DNA of 64,000 nt, from NCBI GenBank assembly GCA_958452575.1, contig CAUDUM010000001.1:1-64000 (forward strand), given 5' to 3'. Under the pieces are notes generated by a model, which was given only the letters and a program-made list of their open reading frames with translations, was not told the origin of the DNA and did no database searches. Within the stretch, counting starts at the first letter, position 1, and every line of letters starts with the position of its first letter. A program made the translations under genes and the position numbers. Positions 44,510-53,593 of this stretch are shown here, in pieces. Source of the stretch: an uncultured Eggerthellaceae bacterium (GTDB lineage: Bacteria > Actinomycetota > Coriobacteriia > Coriobacteriales > Eggerthellaceae).

Positions 44510-44538
44510 GCGACGAGCCTCATTGCGAGGCTCGTCGC
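44510..44538. terminator. 11-bp hairpin between convergent genes
   Basis: GCGACGAGCCT (44510-44520) and AGGCTCGTCGC (44528-44538) pair perfectly around a seven-base loop. On the plus strand GCTTTATTAT follows, a weak T-rich tail. It lies between the convergent stops at 44461 and 44556 and may serve the plus-strand transcript. Confidence 0.6.
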
Positions 44539-44555
44539 GCTTTATTATCAGCAGG

Positions 44556-46598
44556 CTAGTCGATCGCTATCTCGTAGAGCCTCAGATCGCCGTCGCTCAA
44601 TACGACTCGGAATCCTTCCGTCTCGTCTGTGATCGAATCGATGCCCGCCCAGTCGCTGGAATCCCATTCGTTCCTATCGTAGTTGCTTTTCGGATCCTGA
44701 TGAAGCTTGAGGACGTATTGAGCATCTGTCTTCTCTACGGCTTCTTTTACCTCGTCATCGGACGCGATCTCGTCGAGGTCGTTTCTGATGACAAGGCTTT
44801 CCTCCGTTTCGCGAGATTCGTTCAAGTGCGATTTGTAGTAGGTGTTGATACCGCCGGCAGCCCATGCGTATACGCTGCCGTCGTATGGCATGTTGATGAT
44901 AAGGGCGTCTTCGCCTACCGTTTCTCGAACTTCTTGCACAAACGACATTTCCTCGGCGTCTAAAAGAAGGCTGTGCTCTGGGATGTTTGCGAGCTCCAAT
45001 TCGGCTTCGGTTATTCCGAACGACGTCAGCTCATCCGGGTTATAAATGCGGGCGGATTTGAAATTGACGTATCCAAAAATCACCAGCACAGCGATGAGGC
45101 ATGACCCCATCACAAAGGAGGTTCGGCTATGCAAACGAGGTAGATTTGAGAAGGGCAGGGATATCACTTTGGCAACCAGATAAATGCCGCTTGAAGTGAT
45201 TGGGACAACAGCGATGGCTACCAGGGCGGAAGTCCTTTCGGGATCTGTGTACCAGAATCCTGCGAAGAGTCGCTTGATTTCAGGATCTCCACATGCATTG
45301 GCGAAAAAGATCGTACAGAACAGCAGAGCGCTTACCGCTACCCACCGGTAGTCTTTCTTGCTCAGGCAGTAAACAAGACCGATGACGAAAGCGCCTCCGA
45401 GAAGATATTGAGGGGTTTGAAGCCTCAATCCCAGAGTGATGGTGAATGTTAAGGCAGAAAGGGGATCCACGGTCCAATCCCAAAGGAAGTGAGTGAGCGA
45501 ATATAGGAATCCCGCATTCAGCAGAAGCATCCAAAGAGCGCAAGCGAAAACAATGAAAGCTGCCGTGATCGCTATGGTCGCTATAGTTCGCTTCCTCTTG
45601 TCATTGAAAGCGGCATTGCATGCTGATGGGATGATCGTCAAAAGGATATAAGGGAGAAATAGAATTCCGCATGCGAAAACCGTGCTTGGATGAATGAGGG
45701 CGATCCCCACGAGGCAAAGGATCGAGCATTCGATCCATAATGGACTAACGATGCGCTTGCCGCTGTCAATGCGTTTCGTATAGCACTGAATAAGCGCGAA
45801 TGCCGTGACGGGGATGCAAGCGAATGATGCAATGCTCGGATAAATCTGGTGGACCACCAACGGCCTGAGCGGAAACGCCACGCATGCCATTGCCAACACT
45901 GCGCCTGCGTAGATGATGGGTTTGCGCTCCTTGAAGACGATCTGCATGAGCGCTGAAACGCCCATCGGGTAAACGATGGCGGTGAAGACATAATTGGACG
46001 CGTTTTCCGCAAGGCTTGCAGGCGCTCCGAGTAGGGAGACGGGAAGGCTGGTAACGATATGCCATCCGGCAGGATAGTATCCTTGATCCTGGAAAGGAAT
46101 CTGCTCACTGGGCAGCGTGTCGGGATACGCGGTGGTCGAAAGCGTTGAATAGTTTCCGCTGGCAGCGATGCTATTGACAAGGTTTAGATGTGAGTCGTTG
46201 TCGCCGAACTGGACGAATGAATCTGCGCCATCGAGGTTCTTCACGAACAGGAAGCCCATTATGAGCATCCCGGCGACAATGTAGAGTGCAAGGATCTTCC
46301 AATCGATATCACACCGCAGGATGTCCGCGCCTTTTCTTTCTGCGAGGACCAGTAGCGTTCGCGCGGGGAATGCAATGACGATTGTGAGCGCTGAGGTGCA
46401 AAGCAGCAGGGGTGCGACGCCGTGGGCGCCTATCGCATCAGTTAACACTCCTGCCACAACATAGAGAGCGACGGATACGAGGGGAGAGCATGCGACGCCG
46501 GAGCATCTCGGCATCCCCGCAGCGACTAATACGATTGTGCCGGGCAGTATGAGCAGGGCGGCTATAAGCGCCAACGACAAGCAGAACATGAACCACAT
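44556..46598 (-). CDS. DUF6541-like polytopic membrane protein, second paralogue
   Basis: 680 aa with about a dozen membrane helices. An external loop carries FGDNDSHLNLV and YYPAGWH, and the C-terminal soluble domain has INMPYDGS, AQYVLKLH and ITDETEGFRVVLSDGDLRLY. These match the proteins at 22723 and 46904 closely. Possibly a GT-C-type glycosyltransferase; unproven. AAGGATC precedes the ATG. Its promoter probably uses the TATAAT at 46644-46649. Confidence 0.75.
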   Translation of the reverse strand: MWFMFCLSLALIAALLILPGTIVLVAAGMPRCSGVACSPLVSVALYVVAGVLTDAIGAHGVAPLLLCTSALTIVIAFPARTLLVLAERKGADILRCDIDWKILALYIVAGMLIMGFLFVKNLDGADSFVQFGDNDSHLNLVNSIAASGNYSTLSTTAYPDTLPSEQIPFQDQGYYPAGWHIVTSLPVSLLGAPASLAENASNYVFTAIVYPMGVSALMQIVFKERKPIIYAGAVLAMACVAFPLRPLVVHQIYPSIASFACIPVTAFALIQCYTKRIDSGKRIVSPLWIECSILCLVGIALIHPSTVFACGILFLPYILLTIIPSACNAAFNDKRKRTIATIAITAAFIVFACALWMLLLNAGFLYSLTHFLWDWTVDPLSALTFTITLGLRLQTPQYLLGGAFVIGLVYCLSKKDYRWVAVSALLFCTIFFANACGDPEIKRLFAGFWYTDPERTSALVAIAVVPITSSGIYLVAKVISLPFSNLPRLHSRTSFVMGSCLIAVLVIFGYVNFKSARIYNPDELTSFGITEAELELANIPEHSLLLDAEEMSFVQEVRETVGEDALIINMPYDGSVYAWAAGGINTYYKSHLNESRETEESLVIRNDLDEIASDDEVKEAVEKTDAQYVLKLHQDPKSNYDRNEWDSSDWAGIDSITDETEGFRVVLSDGDLRLYEIAID

Positions 46599-46903
46599 GA
46601 TGATCCTTCAGAATACAAATAAATCCGTTCGGGTCAGAGAGGCATTATAGCTGCGATACCTTTGACTTCTGTCGGAGGGGTTCCGATAGCCTTTATATTC
46701 TATATTGTGTCGGCATCCATTTTGGTTGGCGACATCCTCCTCGCTGCTGAATTGCCGGTATACTTGCCATTGCCGCGTCAACTGCGAGGAACGAATGAGG
46801 GGTGCTGCTGCGTGCTGCGGATGCAAATCGATTCACCTATAAGGCTGCCGTAGGGTTTGTCGCGTGCTCTGCGGCAAAGTGAAGCAATGAAGACTGGCAT
46901 CTC
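46599..46903. other. Divergent region between DUF6541-like paralogues
   Basis: A perfect minus-strand TATAAT box at 46644-46649 lies 46 bases before the 44556-46598 gene, without a clear -35. No plus-strand promoter for the 46904 gene is convincing. No gene is supported. Confidence 0.4.
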
Positions 46904-49051
46904 ATGTGGTTCGACTTCGGCATAACCGTTGCGCTGTGCGCGGCGTTTCTGTACCTTCCCGGGTGCTTGCTGCTGCGCGGGGCGGGCTTCTCGTGGCTTG
47001 CTGCCATTCCGTTTGCGGCTGTGCTCGACGTGACCGCGTACAGCTTGCTGGCGATCGTCTACGCCAAGGTGGGCATCGCGAGCTCGTGGGCGACGCTTGG
47101 GATTCCCGTTGCCGTCATCGGCGCGGCTTTGCTGGCCTTGAGGTTTGCCCGCTGTTGCTCTAATCCTGCCGACCTGTTCGACTTCGTCTCGCGCGCTGAT
47201 GCGGGGGAGGCGCATGGGCGCTCTCTATCCAGCAGCCGATGGCTTCAGCCCTCGTCATTGGTGCTTTACGTCGTTGTCGGAATCGCCGTTTCGGCGCTTG
47301 TGTATGGCACTTCGATGGCTACTCCCGATGCGTTCGTCCAAGAGTACGACAACCTCCACCATCTGGGCACCACCTACAGCTATCTCCAGTGGGGCAACTG
47401 GTCCTCGCTCGAGAACACCATCTACTCGTCTCCCGCGGACGACGCGTACGATCCGTTCGGCTATTCGTCGTATTATCCTTCCGGGTGGAACTGCATCGCC
47501 GCCATGGCCGCTCAAATCAGCGGCGTTTCGGCCTCGGCGGCCAACAATGCGATGAACTTCGCCACCACGGCGTTCGTGCTGCCGATCAGCTTCCACTGCT
47601 TCATGCGCACCGCGTTTGTCGATCGACCTTCGGTGGTGCCGTTCGGCGCCTTTGTCTGCACGGCGTTCACGGCGTTTCCCTGGGCAATGCTCATCTTCGG
47701 GCCGCTGTATCCCAACATGCTGGGGTTCTCACTGCTTCCCGTCCTGATGGCGGCGTTCATGGCGGTGTTCCGTATGAGTGCGCGGCGTTCGGATCGCGTC
47801 GCCATGGCAGCGCTGTTCGTCCTGGGTGTTGCAAGCTGCGCTTTCACCCAGCCCAACGCGGTGTTCGCGGCGGCCGCGTTGCTCATCGCGTTTTGCGTCT
47901 CCCGCATCTCCGAGTGGATCGATAGCCTCGGGCTTTGCCGCTCGCGACGCATCGCGCGCAAGTTGCTGCTGTGTGTTGGCTTTGTCGTTTTGGCGGCAGC
48001 GGCGTGGGTGGCCTTGTTCAACCTACCCTTCCTCAAGGGTGTCACGTCGTATTACTGGCCTCCGCTTCGCTCTCCGATGGAGGCAGTGGACGATGTGCTC
48101 ACCCTGTCCTACCGCCTTGATTCGCCTCAGTACGCGCTTGCCGCGCTGGTGCTCGTGGGCGCTGCGGTGACGCTGTTCCGTCGCAGGTACCTTTGGATGA
48201 CCGTCTCGTGGCTCTTCGTCGCGGTCATCTACATCACGGATGCGGCGTATGATGGGGTGATCAAGCAGCTGCTCTCCGGTTTCTGGTACTCCGACTCGCT
48301 GCGCGTCGCCTCCCTGAGCGCGATCGCGGCGATGCCCCTTGCTGCTTTGGGTCTTTGGGGGGCCGCGAAGGCGTTGTCCGCAGCGGTGCGAAAGTCCGCA
48401 GAGGCGATCAGCCGCTGCGGTTCGTCGGCTCCTTGTCGCAGCGGACGCTTGCATGGCGTTGTCGCTGTCGTTGCTTCGCTTGCGATCGCGGCGCTAGCTT
48501 TTGCGATGGTGTTCCGCCCCGATGCCATCTTGTCGAGATCCTTGGACGGTACGGGCGCGTTCACCCATATGATCTCCAACCTCGACTGGATGTGCGACGC
48601 GGATCGCGACGACGTCTACGATCCCGACGAGCGCGCGTTCGTCCATAAAGCGAAGGAGATGCTCCCTGAGGGAGCGCTTGTGATCAACGTTCCCGACGAC
48701 GGCAGCGCGTTCGCCTATGCGGTCGACGATCTCAAAGTCATGTACTGCTATCTGGGCGGATACGGGGGCGCCGACGAGAAGGGCGACAGCAAGTTCATCC
48801 GCGACGGTCTGGCCAACATCACGCGCAGCTATGGTGTCAGGCAGGCGGTGCGCGCCACCGGTGCCGAATATGTGCTGCTGCTCGACCAGGGTGGCCAGTC
48901 GTATTCACCGCGCGAGCGCCGCTATCTGTTCACGTATTCCGACGGCCAGAACTGGCAGGGGATCCTGTCCATCACCGACGAGACCCCGGGGTTCGAGGTC
49001 GTGCTGTCCCAGGACGACATGCGGCTCTACCGCATCACGGCGCTCGATTGA
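46904..49051 (+). CDS. DUF6541-like polytopic membrane protein, third paralogue
   Basis: 715 aa, arranged divergently to the second paralogue. About a dozen helices, an external loop with VQEYDNLHHLGTTYSYL and YYPSGWN, and a C-terminal domain with INVPDDGSAFAY, AEYVLLLDQ and ITDETPGFEVVLSQDDMRLY. The D..H pattern in the loop is kept in all three paralogues. GC-richer than the second paralogue. The ribosome-binding site before ATG 46904 is weak. Confidence 0.75.
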   Translation: MWFDFGITVALCAAFLYLPGCLLLRGAGFSWLAAIPFAAVLDVTAYSLLAIVYAKVGIASSWATLGIPVAVIGAALLALRFARCCSNPADLFDFVSRADAGEAHGRSLSSSRWLQPSSLVLYVVVGIAVSALVYGTSMATPDAFVQEYDNLHHLGTTYSYLQWGNWSSLENTIYSSPADDAYDPFGYSSYYPSGWNCIAAMAAQISGVSASAANNAMNFATTAFVLPISFHCFMRTAFVDRPSVVPFGAFVCTAFTAFPWAMLIFGPLYPNMLGFSLLPVLMAAFMAVFRMSARRSDRVAMAALFVLGVASCAFTQPNAVFAAAALLIAFCVSRISEWIDSLGLCRSRRIARKLLLCVGFVVLAAAAWVALFNLPFLKGVTSYYWPPLRSPMEAVDDVLTLSYRLDSPQYALAALVLVGAAVTLFRRRYLWMTVSWLFVAVIYITDAAYDGVIKQLLSGFWYSDSLRVASLSAIAAMPLAALGLWGAAKALSAAVRKSAEAISRCGSSAPCRSGRLHGVVAVVASLAIAALAFAMVFRPDAILSRSLDGTGAFTHMISNLDWMCDADRDDVYDPDERAFVHKAKEMLPEGALVINVPDDGSAFAYAVDDLKVMYCYLGGYGGADEKGDSKFIRDGLANITRSYGVRQAVRATGAEYVLLLDQGGQSYSPRERRYLFTYSDGQNWQGILSITDETPGFEVVLSQDDMRLYRITALD

Positions 49052-49061
49052 TTCTTTACGG

Positions 49062-50207
49062 TCAGCTTTTGCGCTGGGCCGCTTTGAACGCCCGCAGCGT
49101 CGCCTCGGCCGTTTTTGCCCAAGAGAAGTTCTCCCTTACCCGTTCTGCGACATTGCGCCCCTGTACGGCGAGCGTTTCGGGATTGTCGGATATCCGCTTC
49201 AACGCTTCGGCCAAGGTGTCGGGCCCCATATTGGACAGGATCGTTCCAAAGCGCTCATCGGGGATAAGCTCGTCGGTTCCTCCGACGTCGGTGACGAGTG
49301 CGGGCGTGCCGCACGCGGCGGCTTCCAGCAGCGACGTGGCGAACCCTTCGGATCGCGAGGGGAGGCACATGAGGTCCGCCTGGGAGAGCAGGGCGGCGAC
49401 GTCGGGGCGCGTTAGCCGTCCTAGCACGTGGAAGCCGTCATGCTCAGCCGCTTTCAGCTGATCAAGCAACGGTCCGTCGCCGCCGAGTACCATCACGACC
49501 CGCTTGCCGTCCAGGGATTTGGACGCCTCCGCCATGGCCAAGACGCCCTTTTCGGGGACGAGTCGACCCACCGAGGCCACAAGGAGCGCATCTTCGGGAA
49601 CGCCGAGCTCTCGGCGGAAGTTGCGATCCGATGCCTCGGACGCATACGCATCGGCGTCGATCGAGTTCGGCAGCTCCCCGCACGAGGAGATCCCAAAGTG
49701 GCCGAGCCATCGGCTCGCCTTCTTGGAAACCGCATAGAATGCGGCGGGATGGCGCAGGCATCGGCGCGTCATGAAGTGCTCCACTGCCTGAACACCCTTA
49801 TCCACCATGGCGCTCCCCATGGTGAGATGCGCCGATCCGTGTTCCAGAAGCACCGGGACGATACCCTTGCGCTCCGAGAAGGCAAGGGCTTGCTCCGACA
49901 GAGGATAGAAGCGTGTGTGTACCTCGATATAGTCGATCTGCTGCGATTCCAGCCACTTCCATTGGTCGCGCGCGGCGGTAGGGACGGGGTAGCGTCCGCC
50001 GAGCAGCGGGCGACAGGGTAGGCGGAGAACTTCGATCCCGTCTTCGACAACAAGGCCGGGTTCCGCCTGAAGCGCACAGCATACGATGATCACCCTGGAG
50101 CCGTGCTCGCGAAACGCGCGCGCGATGCTGGCCGTGTAGGTCTGCACGCCTCCCATGGTGGGGAGGTAGAGTGACGAGAAAAGGCAGATTGTCGGAGCGT
50201 CGTTCAT
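49062..50207 (-). CDS. GT4 glycosyltransferase
   Basis: 381 aa. N-terminal SLYLPTMGGVQTYT acceptor-side loop, SVGRLVPEKGVLAMAEA, VLGGDGPLLDQL and the donor-binding SRSEGFATSLLEAAACGTP are classic family 4 features. Converges with the DUF6541-like gene (ten bases apart) and diverges from the GT2 at 50435. Likely a peripheral membrane enzyme adding one sugar to a lipid-linked chain. Confidence 0.88.
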   Translation of the reverse strand: MNDAPTICLFSSLYLPTMGGVQTYTASIARAFREHGSRVIIVCCALQAEPGLVVEDGIEVLRLPCRPLLGGRYPVPTAARDQWKWLESQQIDYIEVHTRFYPLSEQALAFSERKGIVPVLLEHGSAHLTMGSAMVDKGVQAVEHFMTRRCLRHPAAFYAVSKKASRWLGHFGISSCGELPNSIDADAYASEASDRNFRRELGVPEDALLVASVGRLVPEKGVLAMAEASKSLDGKRVVMVLGGDGPLLDQLKAAEHDGFHVLGRLTRPDVAALLSQADLMCLPSRSEGFATSLLEAAACGTPALVTDVGGTDELIPDERFGTILSNMGPDTLAEALKRISDNPETLAVQGRNVAERVRENFSWAKTAEATLRAFKAAQRKS

Positions 50208-50434
50208 GGTGGCCCTTCTAACAAAGGCGGGTTTGCTTTCTCAGATTAATTGGGTGCATCCCGTATCCTGCCATTCTAGCGTACTGGCTCAGGGGGTAGC
50301 GGTCTTGTCCCGCGCGGCGCCTGCCTTCCTTTCCGCGGAGATAGTTTTTTGGGTCTTGCATGTAAACTGGGCGATTGCTTAAGTAGATGCATCATAGTAA
50401 GGGGGAATGCACAGCGCATATAAGGAGATCGAGG

Positions 50435-51562
50435 ATGGATGCAACTGCTTATTGTCCCAATTGCGATGACGATGTTGCATTGTCGGTCATCATCCCCGCG
50501 TACAATGCGGAGCGGTGGATCGAGCGCTGTTTGAAATCCGCTTTGCGTTGTTCGTCGCGTTCTTTGGAAGTGATCTGCGTCGACGATGGATCGACTGATG
50601 GAACCTGGGCAGCGATGTCGGCCATCGCTGAAAACGATGCGCGCGTGAAACTTGTCCGGCAGTCGAACCAGGGGAGATGCGCCGCAAGAAACGCGGGGTT
50701 GGCCGTCGCGTCGGGCGAGTGGGTCGTGTTTCTGGATGCCGATGACATGCTCATCCCGGGTTCCGTCGATGCAGCGCTTGACGTGTCTGGTGCAGACGCT
50801 CCGCTGATCTGCACGTTGGGCACGTATGCGTTCGAAGCGATGGATGGGGAGCCGGCGCGCCGCGCTTCCGGAACGGCGGTCCTTAACGCCGTCGAGGCGT
50901 TGAAGTTCCTTCAAGCGCCTGCGGAGATCGCGCAATCGCTTTCCGTCGGGAGTGCGGAACGCCAGACGCTCCAGGCGTATGATCCGATATGGTGCCAAAG
51001 CTCCTGCACAAAGCTCATACGTCGTTCGCTTATATCATCCGGATCGGTTTCCTTCGAGCGAGGGCTGAAATACGGCGAGGACATACTGTTTCTGCATGAT
51101 CTTTTGACCTCGGCCGATTTCAATGTGCTGTTCGTTCCGGTGGCAACGCATTGGTGCGACAACTCGACGCCCGGCACGACCAGAACGTATCGGGAGGGGG
51201 ATATTTCGGCGCTTCGGCGGACGTTCGCCGCCTGGGATTCTCGACGGCTCGACGGCGAGGCGAGGGACTATGCTGCCTGGCGTTGCGTCGCCGATGCGCT
51301 GTACATCTCCATGATGGCAGCGGTTTTTCTGCCGACGTCCCGGGCGAAATCGGAGATATCCGAGCTGTTCGAGGACGATCATCTGGCTGCGTTTTGCGAG
51401 AGAGTCCCGCAATCGAAGCTTAGGAACATGGGCGCAGTGGTCTGGCGGTTCTGGTCATCGGCGTTCGATAGATTGAAGGCATCCGACGAGAACGGATACT
51501 GGCGAAGCGTTTCGCGGTTGGCTGCGATGAAGAAGGTTCTTCTGCGGTTTTCCCGTCGGTGA
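50435..51562 (+). CDS. GT2 glycosyltransferase
   Basis: 375 aa. VIIPAYNAERWIERCL, VDDGSTDGT, NQGRCAARNAG and metal site FLDADDML are family 2 features. ATG 50435 has AAGGAGATCGAGG upstream; an earlier in-frame ATG lacks a site. Sugar unknown. Confidence 0.86.
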   Translation: MDATAYCPNCDDDVALSVIIPAYNAERWIERCLKSALRCSSRSLEVICVDDGSTDGTWAAMSAIAENDARVKLVRQSNQGRCAARNAGLAVASGEWVVFLDADDMLIPGSVDAALDVSGADAPLICTLGTYAFEAMDGEPARRASGTAVLNAVEALKFLQAPAEIAQSLSVGSAERQTLQAYDPIWCQSSCTKLIRRSLISSGSVSFERGLKYGEDILFLHDLLTSADFNVLFVPVATHWCDNSTPGTTRTYREGDISALRRTFAAWDSRRLDGEARDYAAWRCVADALYISMMAAVFLPTSRAKSEISELFEDDHLAAFCERVPQSKLRNMGAVVWRFWSSAFDRLKASDENGYWRSVSRLAAMKKVLLRFSRR

Positions 51563-51631
51563 TCGGTTGCTTTTGTTTGTACGGACTTGGTGGGGAGCCC
51601 GCGGATGCGTGCTCGTAGGCGCATCGTGGGG

Positions 51632-51637
51632 TACAAT
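51632..51637 (+). promoter_or_regulatory. -10 box close to the start codon (short or no leader)
   Basis: TACAAT ends only nine bases before the ATG at 51647, and no ribosome-binding site is visible. Transcription would start at or just before the ATG, giving a leaderless or nearly leaderless message. No -35 is evident. Confidence 0.4.
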
Positions 51638-51646
51638 GTCCGAATC

Positions 51647-52345
51647 ATGGATAAAAGGGTGCTCGCCGTCATACCGGCGTACAACGAACAAGACAACATC
51701 GTTTCGACCATCGAGGATCTGCGCTCCAACGCTCCCGAGGTCGACTACGTCATCGTCAACGACGGGTCGAAGGACCGCACTCCGCAGATCTGCGAGGAGC
51801 GCGGCTACCATTACCTGTCGCTGCCGGTCAACCTGGGTTTGGCGGGTGCGTTCCAGACGGGGATGAAATACGCCAAGGAGCGCGGCTATGACTACGCGAT
51901 CCAGTTTGACGCCGACGGGCAGCATTCCGCTGCCTATATCTCCGAGATGCTCGAGCGTGCCGAAGAGACGGGCGCCGATGTGGTGATCGGGTCGCGTTTC
52001 GCCAACTGCAAAAAGCCCTTCTCTCCGCGCATGGTGGGTTCGGCTCTCATCACGGCGATGATCCTGCTGACCACGCGCAAGAAGGTGCAGGATCCCACTT
52101 CGGGCATGCGCCTGTTCAACGCGCGTCTCATTCCGCTTTTCGCCGACGAGCTGGACTACGGTCCGGAACCTGACACCATCTCGTACCTGATGCGCAACGG
52201 CTTCAAGGTGGAGGAGGTGCAGGTCGAGATGCGCGAGCGCACGGCGGGCGAGAGCTACTTGAACTTCACCAAGTCGGTCTCCTACATGCTGCGTATGAGC
52301 ATCTCCATCTTGCTGGTCCAGTGGTTTAGAAGGAAGATCGGGTGA
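51647..52345 (+). CDS. Polyprenyl-phosphate glycosyltransferase (DPM-like GT2)
   Basis: 232 aa, GT2 of the dolichol-phosphate-mannose synthase type: AVIPAYNEQDNI, VNDGSKDRT, NLGLAGAFQTGM, and QFDADGQH with D88/D90. These transfer one sugar to undecaprenyl phosphate, giving the donor used by GT-C enzymes outside the membrane. It overlaps the DUF2304 gene (GTGA), a common pairing. The three DUF6541-like proteins are candidate users of its product. Confidence 0.87.
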   Translation: MDKRVLAVIPAYNEQDNIVSTIEDLRSNAPEVDYVIVNDGSKDRTPQICEERGYHYLSLPVNLGLAGAFQTGMKYAKERGYDYAIQFDADGQHSAAYISEMLERAEETGADVVIGSRFANCKKPFSPRMVGSALITAMILLTTRKKVQDPTSGMRLFNARLIPLFADELDYGPEPDTISYLMRNGFKVEEVQVEMRERTAGESYLNFTKSVSYMLRMSISILLVQWFRRKIG

Positions 52346-52722
52346 GCGCCGTGTTCACAATCGTGCTCATCATCGGCGCGGTATGCGTTTTCGCCTACAT
52401 CCTGCGCAAGATCCGCAAGTCCGAGATCAAGATCGCCGATTCGACGTTTTGGTTCCTGTTCGCCGCCAGCTTGGTGCTGCTGGCGATCTTCCCGCAGATC
52501 GCGTATTTCCTCTCGGATCTGCTGCAGGTGCAATCGCCCTCCAACTTCGTTTTTCTGTATGTTATTGCCGTGCTCGTGATCCGAGAGTTCCTGACCACGG
52601 TTGAGATATCCAAGCTCCGCGCACGCGTGGCGCTGCTCACGCAGCAAAAAGCGTTGGAGGATCTGGAGGAGCGCGAAGAGGAGGCCCGCGACGTTGCGCG
52701 TGATGCGCGCGGCGATCGATAG
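52342..52722 (+). CDS. DUF2304 small membrane protein
   Basis: 126 aa with three hydrophobic segments (about 3-19, 34-55, 65-85) and a charged coiled-coil tail (LTQQKALEDLEEREEEARD). DUF2304 proteins commonly follow DPM-like glycosyltransferases and may anchor them or help flip the product; the role is not established. GTG start overlapping the upstream stop. Confidence 0.82.
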   Translation: MSAVFTIVLIIGAVCVFAYILRKIRKSEIKIADSTFWFLFAASLVLLAIFPQIAYFLSDLLQVQSPSNFVFLYVIAVLVIREFLTTVEISKLRARVALLTQQKALEDLEEREEEARDVARDARGDR

Positions 52723-52752
52723 GGCTTCGGGTCTGCGGGCTGACGGCAGGGG

Positions 52753-53568
52753 GTGCTTTCGAATATGGAGCGGCTTACGGTCGAAGATATGAAGGGCATC
52801 GAGCTCGAGCTTATGGATGAGCTCGACCGAATTTGCCGTGAGCACGATGTGAAGTACTTTCTCGGCTACGGCAGCCTTCTTGGCGCGGTCCGGCATGGCG
52901 GTTTCATTCCTTGGGATGACGATATGGATGTGGTCATGTTGCGCGAGGATTACGAGCGCTTCATGGCGGGATTCGACGAATGGTGCCAGGTCGATCGATA
53001 TAAGCTCATCTCGTACCGCGATGGAGAATCGATCTTCCCCTTCGCGAAGATGACGGATTCCTCCACCAAGGTGTACGAGAACTTCATTGAGAAAAGCCGT
53101 TCGAACGGGGTCTGGATCGATATCTTTCCCCTCGACTACGTCGACCCTTCCGACAAGGCGTCATTCAAGCGCGCGTTCAGTGCCAATGCGAGAACGGGCC
53201 TGCTCAGAAGCTTCATTTTGGCGGATCCTTCCGTCGGATCAAGTGCGATCGTCAAGTTAGCTAAGCGTGTCGTCTGTCCGTTTGTCAAAGGCCTTGATCC
53301 TGTGAAATACTCCCGTAGGCTCGATGAGAACGCGCGCGGAGCCTGTGCGCACGAATCGGACCTCGTGGCGGATTTCCTTGGCGAGGGGAAGCCGGAAAAG
53401 CTGTTTCCAATCGAGTTGTTCGAGCCGATCGAGATGCCGTTCGAAGACCGCGTGTTCTATGCTCCGAAAGGATACGAGGAGTATCTGACCATCGAGTACG
53501 GCGATTGGCAGACGCCTCCTCCGGAGGATAGCCGACCGATCCACACATGCGAGGCGTATCGCCTGTGA
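52753..53568 (+). CDS. LicD-family phosphotransferase, first copy
   Basis: 271 aa. The LicD core runs YFLGYGSLLGAVRHGGFIPW followed by DDDMD, the metal-binding aspartates, then a WIDIFPLDY motif. LicD enzymes transfer phosphocholine or other phospho-substituents from CDP donors to surface sugars. The start is GTG 52753 after GGCAGGG with tight spacing, or ATG 52765. The substituent is not identifiable; no licA/licC partner is in the window. Confidence 0.85.
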   Translation: MLSNMERLTVEDMKGIELELMDELDRICREHDVKYFLGYGSLLGAVRHGGFIPWDDDMDVVMLREDYERFMAGFDEWCQVDRYKLISYRDGESIFPFAKMTDSSTKVYENFIEKSRSNGVWIDIFPLDYVDPSDKASFKRAFSANARTGLLRSFILADPSVGSSAIVKLAKRVVCPFVKGLDPVKYSRRLDENARGACAHESDLVADFLGEGKPEKLFPIELFEPIEMPFEDRVFYAPKGYEEYLTIEYGDWQTPPPEDSRPIHTCEAYRL

Positions 53569-53593
53569 TCGCCTTGGGGAAAACGGTCCACTA

